Shown: positions 58,107 to 64,000 of the stretch, in pieces
Layout of the letters: each line of letters starts with the position of its first letter
Numbering within the stretch: position 1 is the first letter of the stretch
Source: Nematostella vectensis
Lineage: Eukaryota; Cnidaria; Anthozoa; Actiniaria; Edwardsiidae
Reading direction: 5' to 3'
Assembly: GCF_932526225.1 (NCBI RefSeq)
Contig: NC_064040.1
Location: 6,421,181-6,485,180, forward strand
Length of the DNA stretch: 64,000 nucleotides
The notes under the pieces: model-generated
Databases searched by the model: none
Told to the model about the DNA's origin: nothing
The model's input: only the letters and a program-made list of their open reading frames with translations
Program-made: the position numbers and the translations under genes

Positions 58107-61100
58107 CTAGTCAACGATAACCACGTAGCAAGGTAAACTATTACCTCTACTCTTCTCTGCCCGTTCCTCCATAACCGCCCGCCGCCGCTCTTTGGACGCC
58201 ACATCCATCGAATCCACCATCTTAGCTATGGCATTGTCAAGAACGATGGAGCGGACTGGCTGGCTTTGGACAGCACAACGGCAAATAGGACATGTGTTCC
58301 GTTTTCGCAACCACGACTGTAGACAATATTCGCAAAAAGAGTGTGAACAAGTGAGAGTGGTAGCGCGAATAAAGAGCTCTTGACAAACGATGCAGCTAAA
58401 TTCGTCCTCCATTTCCTCGACCACAGATTTCCTCGCTTCCTCCTCTGCTTTCTTGGTAACTTCCATTTGCTTCAGTAGTTCTCGATCTTTTTTTTCCATC
58501 AAGCTTTGTAGCTCTTGCACGCTAGTGACTAGTCTCTTTTCATTTTCCTCAAGATCTTTTAGTTTTTCCGTTGCACTCTTGTGAATGCTGAGCTCCTGCT
58601 GGAGCTCTTTCTGTTGAGCTTCCTTCTCAGCTATGACTTTCTCAAGATCTGCCTTTTGGGCCAAAAGTTTCTCTTCTAGTTCTTTATCTTTAAGTTCCAG
58701 TTTCTGGTTTAGCTCATTCTGAAGTTTTTCCTCGACTTTGTGCTTTTCCTTTATAAGTAACTCCTTCTGAGTCTCTAGCTCTTCACTTAGCATCTCTTCC
58801 TTTTCCTTGGGAGACTTTTCAAGAAGTTCTTTTAGGCTCCTTTCTAGATCCTCTTTTTCGTTTTCTAAAGAAGCTTTCTGACGCAAAAGTTCACTTTCCA
58901 TTACAGATTCTTTTCTTTTTAGCTCCTCTAGAACTTTTTCATAAACCTTTTCTTTTTCCTCCAAGTTATTATTCAGTATCTTGATTTTCTGTTCTGCAGC
59001 TTTGATTTTTTCATCATGACTACAACTTGGAGTTTCCCTATGCACATTACTCCGGTCGCTTTCAGATAAAACCTTGCGTTGCTTGTTAGGTATAGCCTCA
59101 CTAGCTGTGCTGGGTTCAGCCTGCCTTTTCTTAGGTTTTGACATACTTTCCAAGACGTATTCAAACTCAGGATGTCCTGAATTGACAGCAACACCTAACG
59201 TTATTTTATCTCCAATGCTTAAAGGCTCTGGCGAGTTTACAGGTATCTTGCGCCCGTTGATAAAAACACCATTTAGACTCTGAAAAAAAAGAAATTAATT
59301 TCTATTATGTATTTGCCAAGCATTTAAAATAGTTATTGGAAACCTAAAAGTAAGAGCACTATAGTCAAATATGCTGTGGGTCCTTCAAGGATTTTGAATG
59401 ACAAAAGCCATTAGCAATTTAGCTATTGGAAATTTGCAGAAAATAGAAAAAATGCAATAATCAGAAAGAGTAAATTGTGGAAATGTAGTGTGCTAAAACA
59501 CTCTGCTTAAATAAATATATCAATATCTTGTATGGGCAGGGCTTGAAAGTGAAAAAAAAAATAGTCCTGAAGTCGCCCATAGTTTCAGTCATTGTATTTT
59601 ATTGTTTTCAAAATCTAGACAAAAATTGAATTATAGAAAATAATTTAAGACTTTTACAATATACGAGGAGGCTGGTATAACATTTGTTGGAAAAAAAATT
59701 AATCAATACCTTAAAATGTGAAATGACTCATACAGGCATAAGGTCCAGAATTTGTGCCGCATGCTACTTTTTCTTTTAATTCTTTCTCTGTAAAACTTCT
59801 AGAATCTTGTAAGTTTTATTTTTTTTATCTACAATAACAAGAAATGGCAAATGATAGCCATCTAATAATGGCATACATCGTAAGTTGTGTTAAGCAAACC
59901 CTTTTACTGCACTGAAAAGTGTTGCAATGTCTACGATTGGATGAATTATTTTTCTCAATGCAAAAAGACAAATTTTAAGATGAAAAAAAAGGAAGAAAAA
60001 TAAGAACCACCCACATGCTCTCGGGGGAGAAATCACCACCAGACCAGGGACACAAGATTGATTTTATGTGGCCTTATTTCTAGGCCAGAAGAAGCAAACT
60101 GCTTTAATCAATAAAAAGTTGTTAATTTATACCAGGAAGAAGAGAAAAGATTAGGTGTATATAAAACAAATAGTATACACTGAACAGACACACCAAAACA
60201 CAGCTAAAAACATTTGGAAAGTACACTAGGGGCCATACAGTGCTTGTTGCTGCTTAGTATTTTTTATATAGAATATGAAATTTAAAACCCTTTGTATGTT
60301 AATATGTACAATCAGAGTGTTACACTGAGAAGCATTGATAGCGGTTTCTGCTAACAGGTCTTGGGTTTGGCCATGAATCTCGCTTTTTTGCAGCTATGTA
60401 AAAATAGAAATCTATTAAGAACGAGCAATTTGATTCGAGACTGGTAGTGCGGGTTTCGTCAGCGTAAATAACTTATTCTTGCTATATTGGTGTGATTCCA
60501 GTACAAAGGTTACTTTAAAATATATGCAAATCTCGACAAAGAATTGGCTTCTGGATAAATTATCAGTTTATTTCGAAACCGTTTCAGAGCGAAATCGAAG
60601 ATCACACTGAAAATATGAATGGAAAAATAAACAGAACATATATAGTTAGAAGCCCAGAAATATTACTAGATAGATTCAGACGTTTGCTCCCAAGTTTACG
60701 AGCAATATTTTTAGCAAATTATCATTCTTTTTTGCACCGATAAACTCTCTCAGAATCTGTCGCAAATTTTCACTGAAGAGAGCGTAGAGATGCTCCAAAA
60801 CAATTTCACTTACTAAAGTTCGCTTTCACGATTACCAGCTTCTTCCACAAACCAAGGAACACGTTCACGAGAGAAATAAAGAAAGCTTTTGAGCCACTTA
60901 TCAAGGTCTTGTTTGAATTATTTTCTCTTTCGTAGTCAGCTGACTAAAGATGTAAACAAATGTGCATAAATATTCATAGAGAAAAAACAGGCCACAACCA
61001 GTTTTTAAAATACCCTACCTATGGAATCGCAAGAAGAGAAAAAGGCACTTCAAGATGGCGGACGCTGGATCTGCCTTGTGTTTCTAACAAAATCGTTATT

Positions 61101-61621
61101 AAAACGATTCACTGAAAAATATTCCTTGATACATCATATAGCATTGAGGTATTGAAAAAGATTTAGGCGAACGTCAATATTTAAAGAAAATTCTCGTTTC
61201 AAGTTGTCATGTAACTTGAAACTGGAAGGGGCCTTGCTTCAATTCTAGTGCGACATCAGTCGCTACTTTTAGGCGTTTCTGTAATACTTTATAACGAAGT
61301 CAATACAATAAAGTCGCCAAACTAGAGAAGAAGTGTAGACGTGACCTTAAAGTGAACAGGTCTCTGCAATCAGGACGACATTTTCGTAAACCTTACCTCA
61401 TGATCAACTATGGTCCATTCACCCGCCGAATACGCTACTGTCGCATGCTTACGAGAGACCATTAGCGGAGTTTGTTTTGATAAGAGACGGACATTTGTCT
61501 CAGTTGAAATCACCCTACCAAATGTAAGGGGTTTGTCTTTTAGGAGCAAAATGGTATTAGGACAAACCGGGTCGTTTTTACCACCGACTGGAACGGTTTT
61601 TCGGAGGCACTCGAAGGCCAT
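58107..61621 (-). CDS. RNF8: E3 ubiquitin ligase RNF8 (FHA + coiled coil + RING; 2 coding exons, 465 aa)
   Basis: Family role: binds phosphorylated MDC1 at DNA breaks through its FHA domain and, with UBC13, ubiquitinates chromatin; acts in the nucleus. Exon 1 (61621-61397) and exon 2 (59279-58107) join in phase 0 across a 2.1-kb intron. The FHA domain spans the junction: LTFGR, MVSRKHATV, GEWTIVDHE then SLNGVFINGRKIP (human WTIMDNKSLNGVWLNR). HPEFEYVLE closes it. Residues ~145-350 are a long Glu/Lys coiled coil. The RING (about 370-410) reads CIVCQELFIRATTLTCSHSF, then CEYCLQSWLRKRNTCPICR, all ligands present, followed by the conserved VLDNAIAKMV. The start at MAFECLRKT is chosen by homology to human (CLRRVG); in-frame ATGs at 61,675 and 61,771 would extend it across a CCAAT/NRF1-like promoter. 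Confidence 0.92.
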
Positions 61622-61639
61622 TGCGCGTTTTGGTTTGTT

Positions 61640-61700
61640 GTTATTCAATTGCGCATGCTCAAAGATTTGGCTCATTACCAGCCAATCAGAAGTGGGCTTT
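61640..61700 (-). promoter_or_regulatory. Probable RNF8 promoter elements (NRF1-like and CCAAT motifs)
   Basis: TTGCGCATGC at 61,649-61,658 resembles the NRF1 palindrome, and GCCAATCAG at 61,681-61,689 is a CCAAT box. They lie 30-70 bases upstream of the preferred RNF8 start codon. Their presence argues against the longer start at 61,771. Confidence 0.4.
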
Positions 61701-61896
61701 TGCTTTGGCAAATTCGCAGGAAGATTTAGGGGTGAGGGGAGGGTGCGTATATGGGCAAGGATTTTGCCCATAATTTTTCCACTGTTTGTGCGGAAGCAGT
61801 TTACTGTGTTACAACAAACTAAAACTTTTCTGGGGTAGAGTCGTTGCAGGCTCCATTGATGTTTACTTTAAGGACTACCTTTTTAAGAGAGCGGCA

Positions 61897-62155
61897 GGGG
61901 AGCGGTCCTTTATATTACTGGGGGGTCAGGGTGTGTGTTTTCGCTTGGCCCCCCCTTAAATCCAAGGCCCAAAAATCGTGAATAATGACTCTCTTGCTCA
62001 GTATATATTTGAAAACCAGACTTAAATTCGGCGCTCAATAATGTGCCTCCCCCTTTAATGACAACCCAAAAAATGTGACCCCCCTAAATTGGCGCCCCAA
62101 AAATTTAGCCCCCCCATACATATGCCAGCCCCCTAGTAATAAATGACCGCTCCCT
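61897..62155. mobile_element. ~259-bp MITE with poly-C blocks between RNF8 and the EML gene
   Basis: The ends are inverted: the left reads AGGGGAGCGGTCCTTTATAT then TACTGGGGGG, and the reverse complement of the right reads AGGGAGCGGTCATTTATTAC then TAGGGGG. The interior carries CCCAAAAATCGTGA and AAAAAATGTGACCCCC text as at 2,605-3,067. It has no coding capacity. It sits in the 0.9-kb spacer between two divergently transcribed genes. Confidence 0.75.
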
Positions 62156-62438
62156 GGGTTCGACTTGCGGATTCCCTATTTTTTTTTTCTTATTAGGATT
62201 CATTGCTGAAAGGCTGAGTTTAACCATTAAAACAAATGTGGAATTTAACAGCACACTAGCATACACAGGAGAACGTGATTATAACAAAGTAATCATTTAA
62301 TGTAAACAGCATATTTATTATTTCTTTCCTTTAGAGTTATAAATTTATTATTTGGTCTGCCTGTGGTAGAAAAAAAAAAAAGGATATACACCTTATCACC
62401 ATTGCGAGGCTGTACCCGGTTTCCCGTCCGCGCGCTGA

Positions 62439-64000
<1,562 letters not shown>

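Noticed and set aside
61622-61771. Longer RNF8 N-terminus from the ATG at 61,771
   Set aside because: The added 50 residues lack similarity to RNF8, and the stretch carries CCAAT and NRF1-like promoter motifs.

Overview
This is a eukaryotic, intron-rich window, almost certainly from an invertebrate animal. Genes have many short exons with GT..AG introns, there is no bacterial-style operon structure, and the recognisable genes are animal ones: TAF6L, mitochondrial pyruvate carboxylase, TRPT1, a pancreatic-type lipase, a class A GPCR, RNF8 and EML5/6. An anthozoan cnidarian (sea anemone or coral) fits the gene content, compact introns and abundant small foldback elements, but that placement is inference.

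Layout: (1) 1-4,650, minus strand: 5' part of a TAF6L-like histone-fold gene running off the left edge. (2) 4,651-11,142: intergenic, with a 165-bp MITE and a 5'-truncated LINE that itself carries a hAT-like insertion. (3) 11,143-20,661 and 22,989-33,915, plus strand: two complete tandem pyruvate carboxylase genes (PC-A, 1,198 aa; PC-B, 1,200 aa), each with 16 coding exons and identical intron phases. (4) 35,115-38,552, plus: TRPT1, a tRNA 2'-phosphotransferase. (5) 38,553-41,528: repeat-rich gap with a LINE relic. (6) 41,529-49,025, plus: secreted pancreatic-lipase-like gene, nine exons. (7) 49,800-50,819, minus: intronless rhodopsin-family GPCR. (8) 50,820-58,106: poorly coding, several degenerate tandem repeats and the tail of a CCHC zinc-knuckle gene. 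(9) 58,107-61,621, minus: RNF8. (10) 62,538 to the right edge, plus: first exon of an EML5/6-type gene, head to head with RNF8.

The most unusual signal is a recurring architecture. At eight exon borders in PC-A, PC-B and the lipase, the exon-intron junction itself has been duplicated into the adjacent intron, as one to about 46 extra copies. Each copy carries the end or start of the exon plus its splice site. The functional junction is always the outermost copy next to the intact exon, so these genes must pick one real splice site beside rows of near-perfect decoys. The extreme cases are a 41-bp x ~46 array after PC-B exon 15 and lipase exon 4, which has about ten 88-bp acceptor copies before it and 25 71-bp donor copies after it.

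The genes are independent housekeeping or physiological loci and do not form one pathway. The two PCs are functional-looking paralogues (biotin carboxylase, carboxyltransferase and biotin carrier all intact) with signs of gene conversion. All exon borders given were read by hand from frame, GT/AG and family knowledge; none has transcript support here.
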